Assembly (NCBI GenBank): GCA_903830985.1
Contig: CAIKVZ010000044.1
Span: 1-38,011, forward strand
Direction of reading: 5' to 3'
Length of the DNA: 38,011 nucleotides
Source of the DNA: an uncultured beta proteobacterium
Lineage (GTDB): Bacteria > Pseudomonadota > Gammaproteobacteria > Burkholderiales > Burkholderiaceae_C
The notes below the pieces were generated by a model. That model did not search any database, was not told the DNA's origin, and was given only the letters and a program-made list of their open reading frames with translations. Below, piece after piece: positions 9,212-16,826 of the stretch. Numbering within the stretch: the first letter of the stretch is position 1; each line of letters begins with the position of its first letter. A program made the translations under genes and the position numbers.

Positions 9212-10549
9212 CTACCGAATCAGCAGCAGGGGCGCCGCAAAATCACCCGCGGCGAGCACCGTGTAGACGCTGTTGGTGTTGAGCACGTAGCTGGTATTGG
9301 CGTAGTAGACACCGGCCTTTTGCGAGGAATACAGCGACAGGTTCATCGGGTTCAGGCTGCTCGCCACAGCGCTGTAGGTGGACACGGCATTGGGCAGCAC
9401 GGCGCTGGCGGCGGTCGCCGAGTTGGCCGTCAGCGTGAGCATGTTGTTGGCGTTGCCGCTGATACCATTGATCAGGCGCAGCTTCACCGTCGTCGCGTCG
9501 GACGGCGGGCGATTGTCGTCGGTGAGCAGCGAGGCCGTGGCGCTGCCCGGTGCACCGAACACCAGCAGCGTCATGTCGGCGCCGGCCACCAGGGCCGTGG
9601 CGGGGGCGGCAACCGAGGCACCATTGACCGAGACGTTGAGCGCACTTCCCTGGGGCAGCAACACATAGCTGCCGAACTGTGGCGACACGCTGCCGCCGTC
9701 GATGCTGAGATGGGAAGCGCCGGCGCTGGCCGAAGCCGCGACGGTGGCGTTGCCCGACACGGCAGAAGCCAGACGAATCCGCGTATTGGTATTGCGGAAC
9801 GCCGAATAAGCCCCCTGCTGGATCAGCAGCGAGCCGTTAAGCAACTGGCTGCCCGAGGCCGGGGTCAGCAGCACACTGGCCACTTCCTGATTCGTCAGGA
9901 TCACGGGCATGTTCATCATGCGCACGTCGCCCGGATTGCCCGCGGCCGTGACGGTCACGTAGTAAGTGCCCGGGCTGTAGGTGAGCGTCAGCACCGAGGT
10001 GGACGCGGACGCGGCAAAGCTGCCAACCGGCGACATCGCTGCCAGATCACCGGAGCCTGAGAGTGGATTGCTGCTGATGAAGACGTCGAGCTTGCCCGCC
10101 TCCATCACGATGTCGTAGACGCGCAGCGAGGCCGCGCCCGTGGCCGGCACGGTCCAGTCTTCGGGCAGCAGCACGGACTTCACGGTGGCACCGGACTCGT
10201 AGGACAGCAAGGCGTAATGCGCAGCACCGGTCAAGGTGGAGGTGGTGGTCGTCAAGGCCGTGGCCAGTCCCGCGTCGTTCACCTGCAGCGTGGCCGCACC
10301 CGAAGCCGGAACCGAATAGGCGCTCACGCTGTCAAGGGCGGTCGCCGCGCTGGCGGTGCCGGCATTCACCAGCATATCGATCGAAGGGTGGGTCAGGGTG
10401 GCGTTGACCACGCGCACCGACGCCGTGGCCGGCGTGCTGCTGGAGCCACCGCAAGCTGACAGTGCCAGGGCGGTCATGGCCAGCGCGCTGTACAACAAGC
10501 TGCGACGGTTTGCGGATTCGGCGAAGGAATGGGATTTATTCAGGTACAT
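9212..10549 (-). CDS. DUF4397-domain lipoprotein
   Basis: A 445-aa predicted lipoprotein. After a 20-residue N-terminal stretch there is a hydrophobic segment SLLYSALAMTALALSACGG with a lipobox (LSAC, Cys33). The mature chain is rich in Ala, Ser, Thr and Val and contains repeated beta-rich units starting SVRVVNATLTHPSIDMLVN, ASLRVYDIVMEAGKLDVFI, TRIRLASAVSGNATVAAS and VKLRLINGISGNANNMLTL. These are typical of the DUF4397 family, a secreted beta-sandwich module of unknown function seen in cell-envelope proteins. The unit pattern suggests two to four copies. Location is probably the outer membrane, since Gly-Gly rather than Asp follows the Cys. Start is the ATG at 10549; the ribosome site is weak. 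Confidence 0.8.
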   Translation of the reverse strand: MYLNKSHSFAESANRRSLLYSALAMTALALSACGGSSSTPATASVRVVNATLTHPSIDMLVNAGTASAATALDSVSAYSVPASGAATLQVNDAGLATALTTTTSTLTGAAHYALLSYESGATVKSVLLPEDWTVPATGAASLRVYDIVMEAGKLDVFISSNPLSGSGDLAAMSPVGSFAASASTSVLTLTYSPGTYYVTVTAAGNPGDVRMMNMPVILTNQEVASVLLTPASGSQLLNGSLLIQQGAYSAFRNTNTRIRLASAVSGNATVAASASAGASHLSIDGGSVSPQFGSYVLLPQGSALNVSVNGASVAAPATALVAGADMTLLVFGAPGSATASLLTDDNRPPSDATTVKLRLINGISGNANNMLTLTANSATAASAVLPNAVSTYSAVASSLNPMNLSLYSSQKAGVYYANTSYVLNTNSVYTVLAAGDFAAPLLLIR

Positions 10550-10906
10550 GGGCAGTGGATCTTTGCGGATGGAATGTTCAGTGAACCCTTGCCGAACTCA
10601 CAAGCCAACAGGCTGCAGCGTCAACAAGATCGACCGCCATTGCAAGGCACGGCCGTGTCCGCGCGATGAAGTCGACGTAAAGAAAAGAAAACCCACCGGG
10701 CCTGGTACGCGGCTTCACACTTGCGAAGCCCAATTCAACAGGTTCGGCTTCAGTCCGGTTTTGATTCGATTGGCAATTGAAAAGAAGGCTTTGCAAAGCC
10801 GCCGTAAAGATAGGTAAATAGCCCTGTTTTTCGCCTTTATCACTTGGCTTAGCCATCGATTCAGCCGATGTCCAATGGAGTCACTCCAATCTTCAAAGGG
10901 TCCACC
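10550..10906. other. Gene-free divergent intergenic region with palindromes
   Basis: This 357-base gap lies between the divergent DUF4397 gene (minus) and the Ser/Thr-rich gene (plus). It must hold both promoters but I see no convincing -35/-10 pair. It contains a perfect 14-base palindrome GGCTTTGCAAAGCC at 10787-10800 and a 13-base one, TGGAGTCACTCCA, at 10876-10888. The stretch from about 10720 to 10890 has several short complementary segments and could be a structured leader for the gene at 10907, but I could not fit it to a known riboswitch class. Confidence 0.5.
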
Positions 10907-11623
10907 ATGAGTACCAGCAGCATTTCGCCCTCCCTCTACATTGCACCCGCACCCCTGACCCAAAGCACGCAGTCAAGCCAGGTGAACAGCGCCTCGGATC
11001 CCGATGGCGACGGCGACGCTGGCGGCGCGCGCAAGGCGCACCGCGGCGGGCACAAGGGCGGTGGCCAGATGCAGAATGCCTTGATGCAGGCCTTCCAGAG
11101 TCTGGGTCTCACCATGCCGGGCACGACGCCTGCAGCGGGCGCGAGTTTGTCGACAACTTCGACAACATCCGCCACGAACCCGACCGGCTCGGTCGCTGGC
11201 GTCGACAGCGACGACTCCGGTTCCAGCAGCGCGAGCAGCACCAAGAAAGACATGCGTCAATTCATGCAGGCGCTGTTCCAGGCGGTCAAGGGCGAGACGG
11301 CATCGTCCAGCGCCAGCACGGCGACAGGAACGACCGATCCCAAGGCGAACTTTGCATCGGGCCTCACGGCCCTGATCACGCAGGTCAGCAATGGCACGGC
11401 GCCGGCAGACCTGCAAAGCGCCTTTGCCAAGGTCGCGGCCGATATGCAAGCGGCAAGCCCGAGTTCCTCCGGCACCGGTTCCGGCACCACCGGCATCACT
11501 GGCGCGACGACCAGCACCCAGGCCACATTGCAGGCTTTGCTCACGCAACTGCAGCAAAACCTCGGCTATGGCGCATCAAGCAGCACCATGGCCGTGGGCA
11601 ATTTCCTGAGCGCGCAGGCCTGA
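10907..11623 (+). CDS. Low-complexity Ser/Thr/Ala/Gly-rich protein with a DxDxD motif, function unknown
   Basis: A 238-aa protein without a signal peptide or membrane segment. After an N-terminal SISPSLYIAPAPLTQSTQSS segment comes DPDGDGDAGG, which resembles the DxDxDG calcium loop of EF-hand or dockerin proteins, then a His/Gly/Lys basic patch. Two similar helical blocks follow: QNALMQAFQSLGLTM and RQFMQALFQAVKG. These are separated by long Ser/Thr/Gly linkers and end with LQALLTQLQQNLGYG. Repeated helix-plus-linker layout and the lack of Cys suggest a secreted or surface-associated protein exported without a classical signal, but this is inference. Start is the ATG at 10907, with AAGGG upstream; an in-frame ATG at 10868 would add 13 residues. 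It is the only plus-strand gene in this stretch and converges on the YXWGXW gene. Confidence 0.65.
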   Translation: MSTSSISPSLYIAPAPLTQSTQSSQVNSASDPDGDGDAGGARKAHRGGHKGGGQMQNALMQAFQSLGLTMPGTTPAAGASLSTTSTTSATNPTGSVAGVDSDDSGSSSASSTKKDMRQFMQALFQAVKGETASSSASTATGTTDPKANFASGLTALITQVSNGTAPADLQSAFAKVAADMQAASPSSSGTGSGTTGITGATTSTQATLQALLTQLQQNLGYGASSSTMAVGNFLSAQA

Positions 11624-11627
11624 GTCC

Positions 11628-11643
11628 GGGGGCTCAGGCCCCC
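11628..11643. terminator. Shared hairpin between two convergent genes
   Basis: A perfect 6-bp stem GGGGGC / GCCCCC with loop TCAG lies five bases after the stop of the plus-strand gene and five bases before the last base of the minus-strand YXWGXW gene. It can serve both directions; neither side has a T tract. Confidence 0.5.
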
Positions 11644-11647
11644 TGCG

Positions 11648-12163
11648 CTACTGTGCCGACCCGGGGACCGCTGGCTGTGGCGGCTGAACCAGCATGGGCT
11701 GCGGCTGCGGCGCCGCATTGGGCGCCGAGGGAACGATCACATAGCCCGGCGGCGCGGACGGCAGCGGCGCTGGCATCACCTGCTGCGCGGGTGGCGCGGA
11801 CGGCACGGGTGCCTGCTGAACATAGGTCGGCGCAGCGTTGGCCAACACCCAATAGCCGGGCTGAAAGACCCAGGCATTGCCCACCATGCTCCAAGCCGGA
11901 ACGATGTAGCGGTAACCGCGACGCTCGCGTTCGTGATGGCCGGCAACCCACACATAGGCCTGCCCATTCCAGCCCCAAAATCCTGGTATCCAGACCATGC
12001 CCCGGCGATGCGCGGGCGGCACCACCTCCACGCGCTGCGGCGGTGGGGCGATACCGATCTGCAGCGAAATTCCAACGCCGGCAGCGGCGCCACCGCAGGA
12101 TGCCGTTGCAAGCAGGCCGGCAACCCATATGGTCAGTGCGAATTTATTCTTCAAGACATTCAT
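11648..12163 (-). CDS. YXWGXW-repeat envelope protein
   Basis: A 171-aa exported protein. It has an N-terminal signal of lipoprotein type (LTIWVAGLLATASCGGAAAG, lipobox-like ATASC). It then has tandem aromatic repeats of the YXWGXW family: VWIPGFWGWNGQAYVWVAGH, followed by YRYIVPAWSMVGNAWVFQPGYW. The C-terminal third is almost only Pro, Ala, Gln and Val (PAPLPSAPPGYVIVPSAP and PQPMLVQPPQP), probably an extended linker. The family is widespread in Burkholderiales envelopes with no assigned activity. Start is the ATG at 12163, which places the signal sequence at the N-terminus. The 215-base upstream gap to 12378 holds an imperfect hairpin near 12296-12322 that may end the cupin transcript. Confidence 0.75.
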   Translation of the reverse strand: MNVLKNKFALTIWVAGLLATASCGGAAAGVGISLQIGIAPPPQRVEVVPPAHRRGMVWIPGFWGWNGQAYVWVAGHHERERRGYRYIVPAWSMVGNAWVFQPGYWVLANAAPTYVQQAPVPSAPPAQQVMPAPLPSAPPGYVIVPSAPNAAPQPQPMLVQPPQPAVPGSAQ

Positions 12164-12378
12164 GATGCTATTTTCGAGTTGGGTGTCCACGGGTTCGGCA
12201 ACAGCCTGTGCTGCATCATTTTCAGATGCCGCGAAAATCTTTGCGCCGCGCGAATTATCCAGGAGCATGCTAAGCGGCCCGGGTCAAGCAGGGGTGAAGC
12301 AGCGGTAAATATTCCGCTTCCTTGCGCCTCCATCCAGAAACGAAGAGCGTCCATGGAGGGTGCCATAAAGGGGCTGGC

Positions 12379-13047
12379 CTATCCGTCGAGAAGGTGCCCG
12401 GTTTTGACCAGAATCAGACATCCCTGGACACTGAACGGCTTGTGCTGGCTGAGGTGCGGACTGCGAATCCAATTGCCTCTGGGGTAGTTTCCATGCTCAT
12501 CGGAAAAGACGCCCTCGACGACATATATTTCCTCGCCACCGTAATGTCTGTGCGGATTGAAACAGGTCTGCGGTGCCCAGCGAACCAGCGCCGTATGGCA
12601 AGTCCCGAATTCAGACAAGGGCATGACCGTCAGTCCGTCCACCATTCCACGGTGCCACGGCGACTGGTGGGTGTGGACCACGACCCTTTGACTTTCATCG
12701 GAAGCGAGATGCCGCAACTTGACAAATAAAATGCAGCCGCCCTCAGAGAATGGCGCATGGCTGGAGCCTGGTGGGTTCTTCAGGTAAGTGCCAGGCCCGT
12801 AGTCTCCGAATTCGTCGCTCAATGTACCGTCGAGCACGAAAATTTCTTCTCCCAAATCGTGGCTATGCGAATCGAAGCTCGCACCTGCACCATATCGAAC
12901 AATGGAAGTAGCCCGCGCCACTTCGCCCCCGTCACGTTCCAACAGTCTGCGATGGACCCAGGGGGACGGGGATGGCTGCCAAGGAACGGTGTCGCTGTCG
13001 ACAACGCAGCGCGCTGAAAAATCAGCATTCAACATCAGGGCTTTCAT
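12379..13047 (-). CDS. Double-cupin protein, ChrR-cupin-like
   Basis: A 222-aa cytoplasmic protein built from two similar cupin barrels. The first carries SHSHDLGEEIFVLDGTLSDEFGDYGPGTYLKN..GSSHAPF and the second FNPHRHYGGEEIYVVEGVFSDEHGNYPRGNWIRS..LSQHKPF. Each has the HxH...E...H metal-binding set of the anti-sigma ChrR-type cupins, so each barrel should bind one metal ion. ChrR itself is a zinc anti-sigma factor with an extra N-terminal domain; that domain is absent here, so a dioxygenase-like or sensing role is equally possible. Its ATG overlaps the stop of the DUF3429 gene by the tetranucleotide ATGA, so the two are translationally coupled. Confidence 0.8.
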   Translation of the reverse strand: MKALMLNADFSARCVVDSDTVPWQPSPSPWVHRRLLERDGGEVARATSIVRYGAGASFDSHSHDLGEEIFVLDGTLSDEFGDYGPGTYLKNPPGSSHAPFSEGGCILFVKLRHLASDESQRVVVHTHQSPWHRGMVDGLTVMPLSEFGTCHTALVRWAPQTCFNPHRHYGGEEIYVVEGVFSDEHGNYPRGNWIRSPHLSQHKPFSVQGCLILVKTGHLLDG

Positions 13048-13493
13048 CGCAACACGCCCATTTCCCCCACTACGCAACTGGCACTGGCAACCAGGGTCAG
13101 CGACAGCCGCATGGACAGCCAGCCCGGGACTTGAAAGCGGGCGTATATCCAGCGATCGACGGCAAAGCACGCCCACAGCAAGCCAGCAATCACCAGCAGC
13201 CCGGGCACGGGACCAGTCAGCAACGCGATCCAGGCGACCAGGCTGGGTACAACGCCCCAAACCAAAAAACGGAAAGACGCCCTTGATGCGTCACGCATGA
13301 CCAGGCCCCAGTGAATGGCGCCCAGAAAGCTGGCGATCGTTGCGCCGTAACCGAGCAGCGCAAGACCGATGAAGGTACGGTGTGCCGGCGCCAGAGTCCA
13401 CTGCGCCAGCGCCAGCCCCACAAAGGGAATCAGCCCAGCATATCCCAGCGACTTCGCCAACACGCTCGGGCCGGGACCGTTAGCTGAACTCAT
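13044..13493 (-). CDS. DUF3429 inner-membrane protein
   Basis: A 149-aa integral membrane protein with four to five hydrophobic segments: SLGYAGLIPFVGLALAQW, FIGLALLGYGATIASFLGAIHWG, FRFLVWGVVPSLVAWIALL, VPGLLVIAGLLWACFAVDR, and a C-terminal LSLTLVASASCVVG. The GYGATIASFLGAIHWG block followed by a W-G-V-x-P segment is the DUF3429 signature; the function is unknown. Start is the ATG at 13493, which overlaps the stop of the small Cys-rich gene as ATGA. The next gene starts inside its stop in the same way, so the three genes form a tight operon. Confidence 0.8.
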   Translation of the reverse strand: MSSANGPGPSVLAKSLGYAGLIPFVGLALAQWTLAPAHRTFIGLALLGYGATIASFLGAIHWGLVMRDASRASFRFLVWGVVPSLVAWIALLTGPVPGLLVIAGLLWACFAVDRWIYARFQVPGWLSMRLSLTLVASASCVVGEMGVLR

Positions 13494-13687
13494 TCGGGGT
13501 CCGCCGCTTTGGCCGCTGGAACCAAGTCGGAAATTTCCAAAGTCGCTTCGCTGCCGACGACGGGCCTGGACATCTTCACGCCATCCCATTGCTGGCCGCA
13601 CCAGCAACGACCGTGGGCATCCATGATGCAGGTCCCTGTTCCGCAGCAACGTTCTGAGTCTTGCATGGCTAATTTCGCTGATGGCAT
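13490..13687 (-). CDS. Small Cys-rich protein, function unknown
   Basis: A short protein of 65 aa, or 58 aa if translation starts at the ATG at 13666. It carries five cysteines in CCGTGTCIMDAHGRCWC, followed by GQQWDGVKM and an acidic tail. The CC-x3-C-x7-C-x-C spacing looks like a metal or Fe-S binding knuckle. I recognise no named family. It is supported as a real gene by its overlap (ATGA) with the DUF3429 start and by the sharp Cys pattern, which is not expected in a chance frame. No clear ribosome site helps choose between the two ATGs. Confidence 0.55.
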   Translation of the reverse strand: MPSAKLAMQDSERCCGTGTCIMDAHGRCWCGQQWDGVKMSRPVVGSEATLEISDLVPAAKAADPE

Positions 13688-13822
13688 TTCATTGGAGGGG
13701 GTCCTTGGCACCAGACCTGCGCAGATAACTTGATATGGCGTTGTCGCCAATTTTCCCAGAATCCGCACCGCACAAAATTTGGAGGGCTTTGGCCGCATGT
13801 TCAAAAAGAGCCCTGCTCTGGT

Positions 13823-16303
13823 TCACGGCAGGCACAGAGAGGCATCCCCTGATGGGCCCTGTATCTGTATTCCGGTTGGTTCAGCTTCAAGCTGCGCGAG
13901 CTGCTGCTCAAACGCTTCGATGGGCACCGGCTTGCCGAAGCAGAAACCCTGAAACTCCCGGCAGCCATTGCGCACCAGAAAGTCCAGCTGGGCGGGTGTT
14001 TCCACGCCCTCGGCGATCACAGCCAAATTGAAGTTCCGGGCCAGGTCGATGATGCTGCGCACCATCACCGCGTCATTCGGGTCGGTCTCGATGTCGGTCA
14101 CAAAACTTCTGTCAATCTTGATCTGACTTATTGGCAGCAGCTTCAGATAGGATAAGGAGGAATAGCCCGTGCCAAAGTCATCCAGCGACAGGGCAAAACC
14201 CAGCTTTTTCAGAATATGCATTTTGGCGATGACGCCATCCACGTCCTCCAGGATGACGCTCTCGGTCAATTCAAGCTTCAAGCGTGACGGCTCGATGCCA
14301 TGGCGAAGCGCGGCGGCGGTCACCAGATCAACGAACTGCGCCTGCTTGAACTGGTGGGCGCTGACGTTCACGGCAATGGTCAGGCCCTCGGTTGATGGGT
14401 GGGCGGACCAGGTCTTGAGTTGCGCGCACGCGGTGTCAAGCACCCAATTACCGATATCGATGATCAGGTTGCTTTCCTCGGCAATGTCGATGAAGTGTGC
14501 GGGCGGAATCAAACCTTTGACGGGATGAAGCCAGCGCACCAAGGCCTCGGCACCCAAGGCCACGCCATGCTGGTCAACTTGCAGCTGATAGAACAGCAGC
14601 AGTTGCTGCTCAGACACGCACTGGCGCAATTCGAGGTCCAGCGATGCCCGGATCTCGACCGCCAGTTGCATGGCGTGGCCAAAGAAGCGCACCAGATTTC
14701 TGCCGTCGTCCTTGGCCTTGTACATGGCCACGTCGGCGCACTTGAGCAATTCGTCGGCTGCGACCTCATTGCCCAGGTACATGCACACGCCAATGCTCGG
14801 CGAGCTGTAGCGCTCGTGGTCATTGAGCTGGTAGGGCGCGGCCAGAGCGATGCGGATTTTTTCCGCCACCTGCGCCGACTTGCGGGTGGCGACATCGGCG
14901 CTGCCATCGAGTTCGTAGAGGATGACAACGAATTCGTCGCCTCCCAGGCGCGCCACCGTGTCGGCTTCGCGCAGGCACGACTGAACACGCCGCGCGACCT
15001 CAATCAGCATGAGGTCGCCGTGGTCATGGCCCAGGGTGTCGTTGATGGTCTTGAACCGGTCCATGTCCAGAAAAAGCAGGGCACCAAAGTGGCGCGTGCG
15101 CGCCGAGAACGCCATGGCGTTCTGCAGTCGGTCCATGAGCAGACGCCGATTCGGCAGTTGGGTCAGCACATCATAGAAAGCCAGCTGGCGAATTTCCTCT
15201 TCGGCGTTTCGGCGTTCGGTGATGTCACGCGACAGCACGATATAGGTTGCAGCGCGCCCTTGCAGCCCCTGGTGTCTGGCCACCGAGAGTTCAAAGCAGC
15301 GGTCTGCACCGGCCGGCACAGTCAGGACGATTTGTCGCCCGAAGGAATAGCCGGTAGCTGCGGCATCGGCCTCGCGGATGCCGCAGATCACTTCTTCGGC
15401 CGCCGCCAGCGGCAGCACGTCGCTGACCCGGCGTCCCAGCAGTTCACTGGAGGGTGCCGCCAGCAAATCATTGCGAACGCCCCAGATATTCAGATAGACC
15501 CCGTCATGATCGACTTCAAACATCAGGTCCGGCACGGCTTGCAGCACGGCCGAAAGGCGCACCGTCGCCACGTTTCTATCCTCATCGCGCTGCTGCAGCT
15601 CCGTCATCAAATGGTTGAAGCTCTGCCCCAGTTGACCGATCTCATCGTCACTCGAATGTTGCGCCCGGCCATTCAGGTCGCCGTCTTGGCGCACACGGTG
15701 CATGGTGTCGCTCAAGGCCAACAAGGGTCGGGTGATGGTTGTCTGCAAGCGGTTGAGCAGCGAAGTCAGCAGCACGAAGCCCCCGAGGCTGGTCAGCAGC
15801 AGCACTGCCAATTGCCGCCACAATTGATTGTGCGCCCGCTCCAGCGACTGGTTGACAACCAACGTACCAATCGGTGTGGCATTGTCCGCCGGGTCCAGCA
15901 TCTTGAACACCACCTCGTCGGAGTCGTTGAAGAAGGGCGCGCCACTTTGCGCCCCCTGGAGCCCGACTTTTAGCATGGATGGATCCACGCCTGCGCGGCG
16001 ATGGCTGGCAAAAAGACGGCCGTCCGGCTTGTAAAGATTGGCGTAACGGATGTCCTGGGTTTGCGACAGTCCATTCAGCGTGATCGCGGCGGTCTTTGCA
16101 TCGTCGAACAGCAGGGTTGAATTCAGACTCTCGGCCAGCGCGCGGACCAGATTGTCGGTGTTCCTTTGATGGTCCTCCATCTGCGCCTGGTACAGAAAGA
16201 CGCTCAGAATGAGCATGCTCAAGACGGCCACCGAGGTGACCATCAGCAGGTTGATGGCCCTGAGCTTGCCGCCAATGGAGAGTTGACTGAAACGCTCGTG
16301 CAT
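13823..16303 (-). CDS. CHASE8-HAMP-PAS-GGDEF-EAL c-di-GMP enzyme
   Basis: An 826-aa inner-membrane protein that can both make and break c-di-GMP. Order: TM 18-40; periplasmic CHASE8 domain about 41-160 (ALAESLNSTLLFDDAKTA and IRYANLYKPDGRLFASH); TM 162-184; HAMP 185-240; PAS 245-365; GGDEF 370-540 with intact GGDEF at 454-458 and I-site READ at 445-448; EAL 560-815 with EALVRW at 586-591, LDDFGTGYSSLSYLK and VIAEGVET. All catalytic signatures are present, in contrast to the interrupted protein at 4237. It starts seven bases after the YfiR-like gene, as last gene of a TonB receptor-YfiR-cyclase operon. By analogy with YfiR/YfiN, the periplasmic YfiR-like protein probably controls this enzyme through its CHASE8 domain. 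Confidence 0.92.
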   Translation of the reverse strand: MHERFSQLSIGGKLRAINLLMVTSVAVLSMLILSVFLYQAQMEDHQRNTDNLVRALAESLNSTLLFDDAKTAAITLNGLSQTQDIRYANLYKPDGRLFASHRRAGVDPSMLKVGLQGAQSGAPFFNDSDEVVFKMLDPADNATPIGTLVVNQSLERAHNQLWRQLAVLLLTSLGGFVLLTSLLNRLQTTITRPLLALSDTMHRVRQDGDLNGRAQHSSDDEIGQLGQSFNHLMTELQQRDEDRNVATVRLSAVLQAVPDLMFEVDHDGVYLNIWGVRNDLLAAPSSELLGRRVSDVLPLAAAEEVICGIREADAAATGYSFGRQIVLTVPAGADRCFELSVARHQGLQGRAATYIVLSRDITERRNAEEEIRQLAFYDVLTQLPNRRLLMDRLQNAMAFSARTRHFGALLFLDMDRFKTINDTLGHDHGDLMLIEVARRVQSCLREADTVARLGGDEFVVILYELDGSADVATRKSAQVAEKIRIALAAPYQLNDHERYSSPSIGVCMYLGNEVAADELLKCADVAMYKAKDDGRNLVRFFGHAMQLAVEIRASLDLELRQCVSEQQLLLFYQLQVDQHGVALGAEALVRWLHPVKGLIPPAHFIDIAEESNLIIDIGNWVLDTACAQLKTWSAHPSTEGLTIAVNVSAHQFKQAQFVDLVTAAALRHGIEPSRLKLELTESVILEDVDGVIAKMHILKKLGFALSLDDFGTGYSSLSYLKLLPISQIKIDRSFVTDIETDPNDAVMVRSIIDLARNFNLAVIAEGVETPAQLDFLVRNGCREFQGFCFGKPVPIEAFEQQLAQLEAEPTGIQIQGPSGDASLCLP

Positions 16304-16310
16304 GCTGTGC

Positions 16311-16826
16311 TCAATTCACCTGCGCCGCCAGCTTCAACAAATTGGAACTCAGCACGAGCGCGCGGGTTCGCGCACCGGTCTGGTTGATCTTGAAGCTGTA
16401 GCGACCTTCTTCCAAACGCAAGGAGATCACCACATCGCTGGGGTCAAAGTCATTCTCCTCGGCCACCAGCAGCACCGGGGTGGAGCGTGTGACCTGGCTG
16501 ATTTCGTGGATTCTCGGGTGTGCATCCCAACCGAAAAATACCACCTGGCACGACCCCGCCTGCAGCGCGGAATTGATCGCATTGACCTCCATCGCCCGAC
16601 CCTTGATCGTCCTGTTTTTCAGACGGTTGAGCGACTCCAGCAAAGCCTCGCTCCCCATCACACAGAACTTTATCTTCTCCTCTGGCAAGCTCGGCCACTC
16701 GGTGTAGGAAGCAAAGTTGTACAGCAGCACCGCCTGCAGCGGTGCTGCTGTCGACACAACGCCCTGCGCCTGCGTCAGCGGCGCAGCGCAGCACAGCAGC
16801 AGCAGGAACAGGGCGCTAAAACGCAT
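16311..16826 (-). CDS. YfiR-like periplasmic protein (DUF4154)
   Basis: A 171-aa protein with a signal peptide (MRFSALFLLLLCCAAPLTQA). The mature part has the YfiR/DUF4154 pattern: LQAVLLYNFASYTEWP, IKFCVMGSEALLESLNRLKNRTIKGR, CQVVFFGWDAHPRIHEI, TPVLLVAEENDF and the closing block ISLRLEEGRYSFKINQTGARTRALVLSSNLLKLA. In Pseudomonas, YfiR is the periplasmic repressor of the diguanylate cyclase YfiN. Here it lies between an outer-membrane receptor gene (11-base overlap with its 3' end) and a membrane GGDEF-EAL gene, so an OM-to-IM relay is likely. Only one to two cysteines are left in the mature chain, so the redox disulfides described for YfiR may not be conserved. Confidence 0.88.
   Translation of the reverse strand: MRFSALFLLLLCCAAPLTQAQGVVSTAAPLQAVLLYNFASYTEWPSLPEEKIKFCVMGSEALLESLNRLKNRTIKGRAMEVNAINSALQAGSCQVVFFGWDAHPRIHEISQVTRSTPVLLVAEENDFDPSDVVISLRLEEGRYSFKINQTGARTRALVLSSNLLKLAAQVN

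Noticed and set aside
10578-10856. Minus-strand 92-codon open frame in the 10.55-10.9 kb gap
   Set aside because: No ribosome site, no recognisable motif, and it runs through the likely promoter region of the DUF4397 gene.
10720-10906. c-di-GMP-I (GEMM) riboswitch before the gene at 10907
   Set aside because: A GCAAAGCC segment and nearby G-rich stretches recall the class, but I could not place the GNRA tetraloop, its receptor and the closing stem together. An Rfam covariance search would decide.
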